Assembly (NCBI GenBank): GCA_964036275.1
Contig: OZ038436.1
Location: forward strand, 16,333,904-16,397,903
Source: Litoditis marina
Taxonomy: Eukaryota; Nematoda; Chromadorea; Rhabditida; Rhabditidae
DNA: 64,000 nt
Direction of reading: 5' to 3'
In this document: piece after piece, positions 46,206 through 59,752 of the stretch
Layout: the number at the start of each line of letters is the position of its first letter
Numbering within the stretch: the first letter of the stretch is position 1
Notes under the pieces: generated by a model
Seen by the model: only the letters and a program-made list of their open reading frames with translations
Told to the model about the DNA's origin: nothing
The model's database searches: none
Position numbers and translations under genes: made by a program

Positions 46206-46685
46206 ATTATGGAATACAAAGTATTCGATTATTCAAAATACTATATTGATAAATATTTGTTTTTATACTATACTTCATTCGAAACAATCAAAATCCTCAA
46301 TTTCTTTCACTAGTGGAACTTCCAGTTTCGATTCTTCCAAAGAAGAGGAGATTATTTCATCCAGATCTCGTAACATCTCACGAACTTCTCGCGGCGAGGC
46401 CTGGAAATACAGTGGTTTCTAAATCTACTATTGTGCTTACGACAAACTTCACGTTTTAGAAAAGGATCATGGAGAAGAAAAAAGAAAGAGGGCGAGATGG
46501 AGAGCGAAATAGGGGTGTATGCGAGATAGTGATAGAGAACGACAAAAATGTGAGAAAGCCGAGAGGTGGGGGGAAAGGGAGATCGAAACATACAACAAAC
46601 AAGCAGCTACACATAGAGAAGAACAATGACAGGCAGATAGAACGAGGAGTAGCGAGAAAGTAAGAGAGATGGAGAAAAAAACAGA
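46206..46685. other. Convergent intergenic gap
   Basis: The acyl-CoA synthetase (+) and the channel gene (-) end towards each other. A purine-rich GAGAAAG tract on the + strand at 46465-46680 gives long low-complexity frames. No gene seen. Confidence 0.6.
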
Positions 46686-49125
46686 TTAGAAAGTGGTGAA
46701 GAAGAGCTGAATTATTTGAATGAAGGTATTTTTGACCTCAAACTCTGTGGCGACTGTCTGCATGAGTTTGCTGACGGTGATTTGTTTTCCTCCAATTGAG
46801 ATGGGCACGTCCCGGCTGCCGGTGAACCGTCGACCGAAATAGTGTACCTGCAACTCAATTCTGAAGACGTCATTTCCAAGAGTCTCAAGTAAGTTGAATT
46901 TACTCAAAGGTTTATATTTGATACTGCAGTAACTGGAGCTATTTTTGAGCTCCCAATCAAGTTCTTCTGAAATGTTTGAACCTTGGCATTATTATAGCAC
47001 AACATGAACATCGAACATGTGACTTCTCTTTCATAGAAATAACATTTATCACTCGCTGATCTCGTCATCTGTGAAAAATATACATCGGCCACAACGTATC
47101 CTAGAACATTCCAGCGTATTCAACCCAACCTGCGTCTCTCACTTTGCGCACTATCTCACGACACTAGTACCGGCGGGTTGTGAGATCAAGAAATCATCGT
47201 TTTTTTTTCAGGAAACACGGGTTGAGGTGTAAAGCACGGGATGTTCAAGAGAACGGTCTGAATGGGACGCAGATATGTATTTCCTACCTTCTGGAAATGT
47301 CGATTCAGATGAGAGAAGAGCGCAGTGGTTAGCATGATACCCCAGGTGAGATACAGTGTGGTCACAATGAGACTGCGGAGATCTTTGATGATTGGTGTTT
47401 GATCTCCGAAACCGACGGTTGCGAAACTGATGAAACTGGAATATAAACTGTTTCAAACTGCATTTAATGCAATTGAAATTGACAGGGGAATCGAAACTTT
47501 TTATCATGTTCAACCTGGGAGCAAACACTAACATTCGATTCTGAACAAAGCGATCAAAACTGATTGTAATGATGAAACACTTTATCTGCCTAAAATTTAT
47601 GCGTAAAATGTCATAATGTCACCAATATACCTGAAATAAACATCGTCCAGACTGTTCGATTGTCCGGTATGGTCAATGCCGGAAGAGCAGAACAGAAAGG
47701 TTAAACCGAAAAGAAGCAGGATGATCGGCAACGGAAGACTCGTATCGCACATGTTCACGCGATTCGGACACTGAAAATGCTTGAGTGAATGACAATGAAC
47801 GAACTTGTGAGTTGAAGTTTTATGTTTATTTCCTCCGTGTTCTTTACTGTGGTGACGACAACTATCACATATCACACACATATGGAAATGCTCTCAAACG
47901 CTTTCGTTTATTCATCCAACATACTTGTAACTCGTGGATGATATTACTTTGTTTCTGTAGTATCATCGAAAAGGAACTATCGGGAAGGAGGCATCATAAA
48001 TTTACCATGTATGAGGGTTTTTCTCTGGTAGGTGTATTCAGCAAAATTATCAAGTCGAGCACCAAACTTGAACAAAATTACCGGTGGGCATTATTCGTTT
48101 CACGTTCACGTTTTCGGCGGGACCACATACGTGGAACAAAATGGGAAATTTGGGAAACAACTCACTACTGTATAATTATTTAAACTTTATAATAATTATT
48201 TATTCATCATTTCATTATTTAAACCAGGACTCACTATTTTCATGAGATCAATCAGGTACCAGAAAGCCCCTCCAACATGTTTTCCGAAGTTAGCCAGAGT
48301 CAGTAGAGTTATTGGAATTCCAATCAGGGAGAATAGAATACAGAACAGACGAGCCTCATCTGTGCTTGGACTCAGATCTCCGTAACCTGAACAAATTGAT
48401 ATAAATATAACTGTACTTTTATGCATATATTTAAGTTATTCAAACATTTGTGTGAAACATAGGGAGCATTAGTTTGTTTTTAGTTTCAAAAAAGTGTATG
48501 TCTCTGCTTAGCACAAAAAAGTCCGAACGAAGGCTGGAAAAAAGCTGCATTTGAAAACGACCAAGGAAAATGTTCACTGAACAACAACAAATTTGTTTTG
48601 GTCTTCTGTGAAAACCAAGATAAACAATCACATGCTCACCGATAGTAGTAACAGTTCCAAATGCGAATAAAAATACTTGATAGATGCTGTGTTTTCTCAA
48701 ATCTTCATCTAGGTAGCGGAATATGAACGACGATCCCAACAGATAACTAATCAGAAGGGAGACGAGAATGATTTGAGGCAGCAGAATGCGAAACAACTGA
48801 AACACACAATACATTTTTCATTCTTTTATAATACTTCCGAATTGGACCTCAATCTCCACGAAATTCCCACAATTCGTTGTTTCACTAACACGTTTAGGGA
48901 GTTGCGAGCTGAAAAGTGTACGTTCAGACTAAGAAGAATAACCCTGTTATGATCGATCTAATTGAAAACGGGTGAAATCCAGTCCTAAACCGACAAAGTT
49001 CACTGGTAGAAGATATTCGTTCAACAACTTTTTGCGTCGTATTTAGTACGGGTGTCAAGAATGTCGAATCAACTCAAACTCACTCTAATGGGTAGAGGCG
49101 ACTGTTTCCGTTTTGGCAACTCCAT
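46686..49125 (-). CDS. Two-pore-domain potassium channel (TWK/K2P type), compact
   Basis: Six exons in transcription order: 49125-49084, 48796-48640, 48386-48235, 47770-47631, 47435-47288, 46847-46686 (266 aa), all in phase. The K2P plan is complete: M1 (ILVSLLISYLLGSSFIF), pore 1 with TTIGYGD (64-70), M2 (FCILFSLIGIPITLLTLANF), M3 (LPIILLLFGLTFLF), pore 2 with TVGFGD (170-175), M4 (IVTTLYLTWGIMLTTALF). The short N-terminus MELPKRKQSPLPIR is the only in-phase start I found. The ~45-residue C-terminal tail begins VHYFGR, common after M4 in worm TWK channels. The protein is short, as many family members have 300-500 residues, so extra 5' exons or isoforms are possible. It passes potassium leak current across the plasma membrane. 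Confidence 0.9.
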
Positions 49126-50081
49126 TTGGGCAGTCGAAATCAATTGTGACAAGTTCAATCATTGATTTTCTGCAACACAAACTCGTTCTCTCCATTAGGT
49201 GTACGTATGTTACACTGATGTTCCAATTATGGAATGATTGTCGCGCCAACAATTTTGTGACGTAGTAATATTCGAAAACGTGCGAGATCTCACGGGAGCT
49301 ATCTCACAGGAACTGGCAAGTTAGTCAGCAGTATATAGTAGTTCGTTCCACCCACTCATAACCCTCTACAGTAGTATGCTTCCAACTTTTAGGTCAATGG
49401 TATGTTGGCGTTTTTGCATTTTATCCAACTTGTTGTAGTGTCGTATGCACCTTTACTACCACAAACTCCGCAAGATTGAAACCAAAATGATGAATTGTTA
49501 TTTGTTAATTGGAAAAAGCCTTCTGAATATCTGAATATTACTGTAGAAGGACATCAATCGGTGAAACGGAATATATAGTTGCACATGTGATCTATGAGAT
49601 ATATAATTAACTTTATCTCACGAAATATGCGAAATCAATAACACATTTGGTCTCACAAACGAGGTTCAAACCCGTAGGTTTCTCCAACAAGTGTGTTTGT
49701 TGCATCATCGGTTTTCACTGTTGGGAAAGAAAACCAATTGATGATTAATTTTGAACCACGCTTTTCAGGAACATCAAATACTAATGGAGTGTTGACTGCA
49801 GGGTGTGACGATTGTTTCGATCATTGTTGTGGAGTAATAAGCCGGTTGAATAATCATGTATTTTGCAAGTATCCAAAAATCACCCTATTTCAGTGTGAAA
49901 ATCTGATGAAGAAGCTTGACCAGCTTGTCCACACTTGAGTTGTTTCAAACACAGGAAGTTACCTTTCATCTCGAAACCTATCCAAAAGGGGTAAGATCTC
50001 CTTTTTCACGTTTCGTGAGTATAGGTTGCATGTAAGTGTGAAATAGAAGCAAATTTATGTACAATCAATCAACATTGTCTT
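49126..50081. other. Gap between the channel and AGMO genes
   Basis: Both neighbours are on the - strand, so this is the channel's upstream region and the AGMO 3' flank. An 81-codon open frame on the + strand (49693-49938) encodes a Cys-rich stretch (GCDDCFDHCCG) but lacks a signal peptide, splice support or a recognised family; I do not call it a gene. Confidence 0.5.
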
Positions 50082-53000
50082 TTATTCCGTCTTTTTCGTC
50101 TTCTCTCCCGTGATTTGTCCACTCGAACTGAGTACCAGGACGATTATGGATGCGACTGCTCCGTAGATGACCAATGGCATCATGCCAAGATAGTGCCCGA
50201 CTACGGCCACAGCCCCCAGGCGCAGCAGGTCAAACAGAACCGCGAAGTGTCTGGAATATCGAAATTGTAAAGATTGAATTTGTAATCTAATCTTTCAGCA
50301 CAGAAAAAATCTCTTTTAGAGAGAACGATTATGTGGTCCGATCGCAACGATTCAGTTCTTTAAACTGCAATATATTCCCAATTGCAGTTTAAAGGACCGT
50401 TGACACGGGATTGGTAAAAATAATCGTCCTGCTTTAACGACCTAAAACGCTCTAAGATTAAGCAACAAAACACAATATGATACACACAACCATACATAAC
50501 ACTGGTTCTTTTTATGTTGTTGCAATTGAACTCCACGAACATGTTATTTCGAGAAGGATTGCATATTGGTGATGTTTGCACCACCTATTTTTATTACAAA
50601 TCGATCTTGGGTTGCACGTACTTTCCAGCGTACATAATCAACAATTTCCGAATACAAACATTTAGTTTTTCAGTTCGATAGTGATCGTTGGAAAAGCTCT
50701 GGATGTGTGATCAGGAAGTTTAAAATGTACAGCCAGTTTTCAAACTGGGTTGCAAGCGCAAGGTAGGTTTTTGTTCGCAAAACGCCACATTTCGGCCGAC
50801 CTATGTCGATGAAAAGGGCATTTTCATGATTTTCAACAGCCCGAAAGAGTTTAGACTGAGCTGAAAACTACAAGCATGAAAATATGTTTCCCTTCTAGAA
50901 CGCACTAGTTCAAGCATATCCGTCGTGAAACGGAAGACTAACCGGTGATCGAAGTAATAGCCGAACATTTGCATGGTGGAAAACATCCCGGCGAGGCACA
51001 TTAGAAAGTCGGTCCATGGCAGTTCGGAACGGATCTATAATGAAAAATTGAGCAAAGTTCTGAAGGTCGCTTTCTGATGTGTCACTTTCTGATACAAATT
51101 GCTCAGTGTATAATGCGGTAGTAATACTAGATAGTATCTTTTTCCTCAAGTACGGGCTCGGCATTCATAGTTTGCAATTTTTGATAACGAGAATGAATTA
51201 ACTCTTTCAACTTATTCTTTAGTGATTCCCCATGTTTTTAGATACCTAAAATAGATAGTTCAAGCATTACCTCGTTGATGTGTAGTGATTGTGTTATGAG
51301 CAGCACCATGTTCACCAGAAGATAGACTCTCAATGGCAATGAGAGGATCGGGTTGAATATTTCGACCGGGTGGGAGAGCTGAAAATAAATATCAGATGAT
51401 TCGAATACTCCTAGATGCCTAATTCGAACGATGCTAGTAATCGACATCCCTTTTGTGAGATAATCTCAATAGAACCAGAGAAACGTCACGAAAAGTACAC
51501 GAGAGACACTTTATGTCCTTCTCAGGGGAGTTTTGCTCTCCAATATATCTTCTCTGATTCGTATGTTCAGAATATGCTGCTAATGAATATGCATGAGTCA
51601 TACAAGTCATGAAACTATACAGTTTAATAATTTTTCATGTATTCATTCATATTATTTGAAAAAAAATGTGGTTCTCGTTCATGGAGCAAGAGAAGAATAC
51701 GAGACGAAAAAGCGGGAAACATATTGAAGAACGTAAAAGAACTGGTACAAAATACCAAATACTACGAACAAAATGCACCCACAACGGGTATGCACTCTTC
51801 GCTATCAACATTACATCTCCACCAGAAGAACTGCTTCGTTTTCACACCCGGGAAGTAGCCGGGAGGACCGAATGTTGCTTTCAACTGAAAAAATCCTTCT
51901 TAATTGGTGTTTTTTCTCATATTTCATTCTTCTTCTCTCAAAGAACCGGACAGATATAGGGATTGGATCAGCTTGTCAGAGCGTGAACTATAGCGAAACC
52001 CAGATACACACGTGGAAAGTGAAGCAACATTTGTGATCCACTCAAATGTTTAATGTGTTGCGTCCGATTTGTGATCCACTCAAATATCGCTCTGAGTGAA
52101 GTGAGAAGCTTAGATGTTTCGTTGCTGAAATGAGTACCATACCTTGTTCCAGACTCCGGGAAACACTTCCTTTCCATTATCATCTTTCATGTGAGCCTTG
52201 TCATAACCCAGCTCTTTGAACTCAAATAACTGAAATAAGGAAGAATTTAGAGTTGTTGTTTCTCGGACGAAAATCGATTAGAGCAATCCAATTTGAGGTT
52301 TCCCGACCACACTGTGAATAGGAAAACGAAGTTTACGTAAATATTAGCATGATCCACTTTACGTGGGTATGGATCGCTGAGCGACAACGGGGTATAACAG
52401 CTTGTTGGGATGTGAAGATGGTGTCTGGTCTTCTTCAACTTCTTATTGTATTTCTCTGAGGTAGTAATATCACACAAACCTGACAATACAACTGATCGAA
52501 GGTGGGTACAGGAGTGACTAGACCGTATGCAATCGGTTCTCCTTCTCGCTCTTTAGCGTACGTGCCGAAAAGTCTGAATGTTTGATAGTCACGTAAGTCT
52601 TTAATAACACATCAAACAGAAGTGGTGTACTGTGTACGAAATTACTTTCTTCAGAAAACCTTGAACTCGGAAAACTCATACAGAACTGGAATCTTCCAAA
52701 TACAAACAAAAAATGTCTCAGAACTGTCATGTGAAACGATATAACCACGCCTATTATCAGAATTTGTTGCAAACATGTTTGACTAACTTGTCAGCACCAA
52801 ACGATATGTCTGACCTGAGAATTGACCGACTTGAACGGGGAAATTGTTTCAAGAATCATTTTCAAACACTGAGAGGTCTACCTTACCTATCCCAGATAAT
52901 AAGAGTTCCCGCGTAGTTCCGATCAATACAATATGGATTTCTGCCATGGTGCACGCGATGACTGGATGGTGTGTTCAGGAAGTACTCTAATGGACCGAGG

Positions 53001-55510
53001 TACGGCACCAACTGAAAAAGAGACATTTTATTGATTATTTTGCCATCCCATAGTTCATGAGATGTTTACGAGATTATCCTGAGAAACATCAGATGAACTT
53101 CTCATCATATCGAGATGATCGCTCTACTATAAGTAAATTGAATGGTAACGTAAAGTTAGCATTCTAATTAGGCCATCCTGCACTTTGTCATTGCACGTTT
53201 CTCAGTTATGTTGTGTTTATTATAATTTACGTGACTGTGCTATTACCCACAGTATGCGCCGTCTGATAGCGAGTGAACTAATCTTCATTTTTATATAGTT
53301 AGATCCTTATACACGCCATGGCTAAATTTTAGCCAAAGACCAAAACTTAAAGAAACCGTTCCGCTTTAATTTGAGTTTCATAAATAATTTAAAAAGCTCA
53401 AAAAAGTTTCTTAATGTCTTCACATAGACCATGAAAAAATTTCTGATCAAAAATTTGTAAAATTTGCATAACATCAAGCAATTAAGAAGGGGACATGAAC
53501 ATTTTCACTGTGACAACTTGACTTGGTTTATTTACATCCAGATTTATTTTCATTTTTTAGTCTTTAATTGGGTATTCGTATGTGATGGAGTGTTTTAAGA
53601 GCATTTTTGTACTCCTATAGGCTATTTTGAGCATACCCCGTACGCAACTCCCCTATCGGTGTCATTACGTAAGCCGCTTTTCTGAGAAAAGGAGGCAAGA
53701 TAGGGTTATGAAAGTATATATTTTTGATGACAGTTTTTTATTTGCCGTAGGGTCACATTGTTAACTCAGAAGTCAAAATTAAAGCGGGACGGATTCTTTA
53801 AACTACACACGCAGTGGGGTGGTGAAACATAACGATAGGCTTACTCTGTGAAGAGCTAACCCTATGTCTGTTTGTAACGAGAAATTAGTTTACTCTATTC
53901 TGAGAGCAGTTCTGAAGCAAATCTCGGTTAACTTTCAATGTGTCGCGGAAAACACTTGTTTTCACTTGTGTTGTTTGTTTGTTAAGACCGAATGAAAGAC
54001 ATGTGTTTGTTGCTCGATTCATCGTGTATCGAACATTATCTCTGATCTTCGATCACTTCAGTCTCGAACCTACCTCAGTGTGTATCCAAAACTGGTAAAG
54101 TACGTTGAAATGACGGTGAACAATGAAAATATTTGGTGGAATAGCAATACTTTGTAAGAGATCGAATCCACATGTTCCAAGATCCTGAACAACTAATGAC
54201 TGGAACTTCACTCGTACGTTTCGGTAGGGTCACGCATCACGTTTCATATATGATGAAACCAGTTTGGAAGTCAAAACGTTTTGAGTTTTGCTATAATACA
54301 TGTGTATGAACGTTTTTCAATTAAAACTGATCGAAAACTTGTGATACCTTGGCGTATTCCCACGTTGATTTGAGTTTACCTGTATAGCTCCTTGTCTAAG
54401 TGCAGTACTGATGTTGTAATATTCAGAAGAGTGGTGCATTTGATGAAAAGACCAGAACACTCCAGCTTCTGAAGGAGTACATATTTAACCGGACGAATCA
54501 ATCAATAGTTATATTTTGAACGGTCGTTTCGCTGTCGCCATACTCTAATAATAATCATGATTGAACAATCCGGATATTTGAGAGACAATTCTAATGGACA
54601 GACAAAACTCTGCGGTTTGGTCTCTGAATCGAATGTGTTCTATTTACCGAAAATCGGAGATTTGAGAGTTCACTGGGTCCTGTTAAGGTCAAATCTTTTT
54701 TTGATAATTTATGCTATCTCTTTTTTATTTTATTTTTGTTCGATTAGACACAATTGTTACTAACCATGAATGGCTCGGTGCGCCAAGTAGTAGATCAAAT
54801 CCTGGGAGAAAAAGGCTATGATCCAGGTGTAAGTACTATCGTGTGGAAGATCAATAATGTGAAAACGATCATAAAAAGACTTGTAAAATATTGCAGAAAT
54901 AGAACGGCCGCCGATTCTGTAATGTAATTTATTGTATTTAGGATCACAATTGATCACTAGCCTTTACATGAGAAAGTAACAAAAACTATAACCAAAGTTC
55001 TGAACTCACTTAAACATCAGCGACAGCATTCCAGCATTAATTGATGTAATTGTATCATTAAAAGCATATTTCTTCTCGTCCAGAAATAAAAATTCCAAAA
55101 CTATTAGGACGAGGAACCAGATGGCTGACTGAAATGACGGAAAAGGTTACAAATCACATCACACTCGTCTAATAGCATGAAAAATAAATTTCACCAGAAA
55201 ATTCCAGTAGGTGAAGTATATTTTTTGTTGTCTTTCATTATATTATAACTGAAAGCGATTTGCACTACAAAACGTAAAAAGGGTGATCCTCCGGCCACAG
55301 TTTTTCATCTATTTTGTCTATTTCAACAACTAACCACCAAAGGAAACCTAGATAAAATCACTAATTCTCTTTATCTATATGCTTCTATCGTACCTTGTCC
55401 GTATAATTCGGAACTTCCTCCATGGTAGAAAATATGGTTTCATTTGGAGTTACTAAATAGAATAAGTAGCGCAGGTTGTTGGGGTGTAAACGTTCTATTA
55501 ATTGTTCCAT
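50082..55510 (-). CDS. agmo-1: Alkylglycerol monooxygenase (fatty acid hydroxylase superfamily)
   Basis: The enzyme is a tetrahydrobiopterin-dependent di-iron oxygenase of the ER membrane that cleaves the ether bond of alkylglycerols. Twelve exons in transcription order: 55510-55394, 55128-55010, 54916-54765, 54468-54380, 54184-54074, 53011-52887, 52573-52480, 52229-52143, 51884-51783, 51378-51271, 51034-50943, 50250-50082 (454 aa; human AGMO is about 445). The eight-histidine signature is present: HRAIHE (125-130), HQMHHSSEYYN from 138, HRVHHGRN from 214. Many hydrophobic helices surround it. CTTTCAG lies five bases before the ATG, and AATAAA overlaps the stop codon. C. elegans agmo-1 is the known worm member; the symbol is by similarity. 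The FDR exon phases all close. Confidence 0.95.
50320..50434. repeat. 115-bp hairpin element, copy 2
   Basis: AACGATTATGTGGTCCGATC is mirrored by GATTGGTAAAAATAATCGTC, as in 37396-37511. TTAA follows it (50435-50438); the left flank is TTAG. It lies in the last AGMO intron. Confidence 0.65.
53131..53254 (-). repeat. 125-bp dispersed repeat, copy 6, next to a TTAA element
   Basis: GTAACGTAAAGTTAGCATTC then ATAATTTACGTGACTGTG. It ends 92 bases before the TTAA element at 53351, in an AGMO intron. Confidence 0.6.
53351..53797 (-). mobile_element. TTAA-flanked piggyBac-like MITE, copy 2
   Basis: 447 bp, starting AGAAACCGTTCCGCTTTAAT and ending with the inverse of AGAATCCGTCCCGC. TTAA lies on both sides (53347-53350, 53798-53801). 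It aligns end to end with 24950-25397 in the opposite orientation. It lies in the AGMO intron between 54074 and 53011. Confidence 0.75.
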
Positions 55511-55515
55511 TTTAT
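55511..55515 (-). other. Probable trans-splice acceptor of AGMO
   Basis: On the - strand CCCTTTCAG (ending at 55516) is followed by ATAAA and the ATG. This is the typical position for spliced-leader addition. Confidence 0.55.
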
Positions 55516-56724
55516 CTGAAAGGGTGAGTTAGATAAAACGACATTCGAGTATTCTCACATACATGGCTTACTAGCAAAAATCGTTTAATTACATAAATAT
55601 TGAGCAGAGAAAAAAGAAAAAAAAGGAAGAAATCCTTTTTTTAAAGAAGGGAAACATATAAAAGTTGGGGGAAAACACAAAGTGTTTGTTAAAAACTTGA
55701 ATCGTACAGGTACAAAGAATGTCATCTCAAATTAGCGTAGTCAGTTCACATCGATTATAAATAAAGTAACAAATTGAAGTAACAATAATAATATTAGTTC
55801 GTAACCAAGTAAGTTTATTGCAAGTATTCTACCGTTGGTCACAAATGATCCGGTCAGCTGCTTTAATAGTAGTACGTCCTAGAGAGCGTAGTCTTTATCA
55901 CAAAACTATACTTTAGTTTCGCCCATTGTGATCAAAAAGACTATAGTCATGTGAACAACACTCTCTCTTTGCCGAAGGGAAGAAAAGAAGAAAGAAAGAA
56001 ATTTAAAAACTGAAGAGAACGGAGTATACCTCGGAACATACAACTATCAAAATGAAGTGAGTTTCTTCTGTTATAAGAGTCATCCTTCTCATGACGGTTC
56101 ATGTAATAGACACGCAAAGTTTGTGAAGTGTATTTTTATTGTCTAATTATTGTTTTCAAACTTTTCATACAGGCAGCTACGAATTGTACAACAACTTTCA
56201 TCTTCATAACTGATATCTGCTAGACTACAACGTCGAGTCGCAAAACTGTGATAGAACAAATATAGATAAGACGACCGGGTGGTATACCTACCTGTAAATA
56301 AACACTCCTTGCGAGATATACTCTGTTTCACCCATACATACCGTTCTACAGTGTTTGTTGCATATTCAGAAGATTAGTTTCAACGAGCAAACCGAGAGTT
56401 GGGGGGGGGGGGGGCTTTTCGAAAACATCTAAATATTGCAGAGGGTTATAGGATTTTCACTGGTTGTAGTGGTGTGAAACACAATTTAGCAACTCAGTAT
56501 CGCTCCAGAGAACTTACCCAAGAACAAATAAAGTTTCAACGGCTGGAAAAGTTCATGTTAACTTGGTTATGGTAACCCTATTACGAATGATACATGAAAG
56601 ACGGTTGATATTTGTACTATGTAGAGTTCACTATCTTCAAAACAATACGTTGTGTGTTGCCATATTCCGTTGTGTTTGTAGCCTGATCAGGTATATTCTG
56701 GTCGGAAACCGAATAATAATGACA

Positions 56725-56845
56725 CGTATACTGTTACACATCAGAGCATGGTCACGTGAAACATGTTAAACACATCAGAACACAGTGCACGATTCCTCAT
56801 TAGAATGCTTACTTTACGTAACTATTCATTTTACCTCTAGTTTAG
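56725..56845 (+). repeat. 125-bp dispersed repeat, copy 7
   Basis: GGTCACGTGAAACATGTTAA, GCACGATTCCTCATTAGAAT and ACTTTACGTAACTATTC in the family order. No TTAA element is seen within a few hundred bases. Confidence 0.65.
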
Positions 56846-57843
56846 CGATAGCAAACTACAACCCACCTTCTATGCATACGTGAACAAACGTAAATAAGTG
56901 AAGAAACGACAGGTATTAAAGGGGAGAGGTACTTAGCCCGTTCGTATAATGCAGGCCACTTCGCAGTTAGGGTGACAACACCACAAGCAATCACGTAGTG
57001 GTATCACTTATAAGACGATCCTCTTGCCTCTTACAGTAGGGAAAGGATTTCCGACAGTGAATTTGGTTGAAACTTCAGATACCACTGCCATGCATGAGTG
57101 TAGATATGACTGTATCTTGTCGGATAGTTTAGAGATTGCGAATGCGCGAATGTCCTAAAAAATATTTGGTATAACTATCCTGTAAAAGAGAAAACACAGT
57201 TGAAAGAAACATTCCGGTATTTCAGTTGGCAAGTACTTTTCAGAGTCCATTCCTGAAAATCATCTTGATTTTGACGCCTATTCTGGTAAAAGATACAAGA
57301 AAGAAAGTATAAAGAGTATGCGGCTAACATATTTTCAAATCGCAATCCATTCTTTTAAAACTGTGCAATGGGTGCAACATCTGGAAAAGTTGGCAACCAA
57401 CAGTTATTTTCGTTCTTCATTCATGCGTTTTGAAAAAATCAGTTTACATACGCTAGCTTCTCTTTTTGGGCATCCCGTTTTTCATTTGCCAAACGAATTA
57501 GTGAAACCTGCTAACGCAACATGCGCATGGATGGACAGAAATCAGATTGAACTTATCTCAATGAAAATGTATCAAAACGTAAATATCTAAACTGTATCTG
57601 AAAATAAACACTGGATACTTGACTGAATCCAAAAATTGTTTCCGTGGTTCACCTCTAGTAGAGGTGCAATTGTCAGAAGGTCTCGAAATCAGCTGTCGAG
57701 ATTGGCGTTAAAGTACAAAACAAATTAAAACTTCGAGCGTCACTAAATTTGTATTTAACAATTCAAGTATAGGTTATTAACTATGCACTTTCTGTTCACG
57801 ATGTGAATTGCGTGAACTATTCAGTGGAGATGAAACTCATTAA

Positions 57844-58064
57844 ACATGGCCTGACAGGAACTAAATCTTGTGCGCTCCACGGTTAATTCATTCGCTCCAA
57901 CACAAATCCGCCCCAAAAACCAAGATTTAGAATTTCCGCTAATGAATTCTGATTAAATGATCCACAGAACATCAATAAATTAGTTTTTGTAGCGCATTTA
58001 CATTGGAGGGATAGAATTAACCGTGGAGCGCAAGGCGCGAGATTCGGTTCCTGCCAGACCACCT
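57844..58064. mobile_element. TTAA-flanked inverted-repeat element, second family
   Basis: The 221-bp element starts ACATGGCCTGACAGGAAC and ends in the inverse of AGGTGGTCTGGCAGGAACC; GCGCTCCACGGTTAATTC lies inside both arms. TTAA flanks it at 57840-57843 and 58065-58068. The ends are unrelated to those of the three piggyBac-like copies. Confidence 0.65.
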
Positions 58065-59549
58065 TTAACTCATTTTTTCATTCGGATATTCGCTGTTTTT
58101 TCTTCATGTTGTACGTGAAAAATACCTTCTTCCTGGCAGAACTCAGAACAACGATGGCATGTGTAGCGTTGCCCTCTCACTTCAGAACTGTACTCGGTAA
58201 AATCGCTAAATAAGGTAACGTTCAATGCGCATAGGTTATGGAAAGAAATGGTAATGATGATGACTACATTGTTACACGATGCAGTTGCATTTTTGGGTTA
58301 TGGGTGAAAATTTGTGGAAATTCCTCATTCATTTCGACGTTGCATCCATTATCTCTCCCCTCTTCCTTGCTCTCTCTCTCCCCGTCTCGCTCTCTTTCTC
58401 TGTCTCTCTCATTATGTCCACGGAGATCCTCTTTTTTCGGTGTGTTTCGTGGTTTCCCATTCGTCCTTCTCAGTAAGCATCTAATTTTCTTGCCGCCTTC
58501 CACCGAGGATCAGGTTCCAACTTTTTGTGCCCCAGCCCCGTGTCTTATCTGCCGTCTGGCATCATTGGGTAAAACGCCTCGGGGCCCACCTGCCCTTACA
58601 CGCTTATACCTGTTCCATTACGCAATTCACACGGTCGTTTATGTTCAAACGCCAGCTGATCGGTTTCCTTTTCGCGCCCGTTTACGGTGGCTTTATCATT
58701 TTGTAACGAACAGGCACTGCTCTGAAGTACATAACTTGTGACGCATACTAGGGATTTCTCCAGGACTAATATCTTGACACAATCATGACAGCTATGTGTA
58801 GACTTTTTCTCAGCGAGTTTCCGGCAGAATGCGGGACTGTGCCGTGTTTCTTGCCCAAAATCTAATGCACAATCAGTGAATTCCTTCAACTAACCGCTTC
58901 AACCTTACTAGTAGGCAATTGTTAAGTTTTCCATAATATTCTACTCAGTTTTTTATCTTTATTGAGGGATGTCAACAAAACATTCCGCTCTCGAAACAAC
59001 CCAATAAAATGAGAAAAAAGTAATACATTTTTATCGACGTACTATATCTCGAACTTTTGATGGGGCATGTAGAATTTCGTTCTAGAAATCTTCTTACAGC
59101 AGCCACAGCTGAGATTACCACTAGTTAACGAAGAGTGTGTGTATTTTCTAGGCCTATCAAATATCATTAATAAATTCCTTGTGGCAAAAGCGAAATGTAT
59201 GTTTCATCAAATGAATAAATCGTTAACGTTTTTTGCTCCCATGGAACATGTACTCGAACAAGAAAATGTGGAATTAGGATAACGAACACCACTTTTTGCA
59301 CCAATTCGTCACCTCAGCGCCACTATCTCGCTAAAATCAGATAAATAGTCCAGATTTCAACCACTCAGGTTTTCGTTTTCAAGCAACACTTTTTTCGGTG
59401 CTGGCGGCGATTTGTTGCGATTACAGAAGCATTTAGCTGCAACCGGCCAGCTAATCCCTCCACCTCTCCCTTAAGCCAGGGTCTTAGATCTCACCGGTTA
59501 TGAAACCACACCTCACCTAGACTACAACATAGTTCTCGTCATTTCTACT

Positions 59550-59752
59550 AGAGTTTGGCAGCGTGCCAATGAAATTTTGAGTAAATGATTTTCAGGGGCC
59601 TATAAATTTTCTAGGAACTGTATTTCGCACTTTCTCATTAGCAACGAGAATGACTAAGAACTTTTAAACAGGAACTTCTGTTCTTCTAACGAAAATCAGC
59701 ACAGTTAAAAAGGGCTGGAAAGTTTCATTGGCACTCTGCCGAAATCTCTGTG
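59550..59752. repeat. Inverted-repeat element, GGCAGCGTGCCAATGAA family, copy 3
   Basis: GAGTTTGGCAGCGTGCCAAT is mirrored by TTTCATTGGCACTCTGCCGA. It ends about 200 bases upstream of the Ground-like gene. Confidence 0.6.

Noticed and set aside
57318..57590. A 90-codon + strand open frame
   Set aside because: No signal peptide, domain or splice partner; AT-rich intergenic sequence often gives frames of this size.
58238..58741. A 167-codon + strand open frame
   Set aside because: Much of it is a CT-rich low-complexity tract translated as Leu/Ser/Pro repeats.
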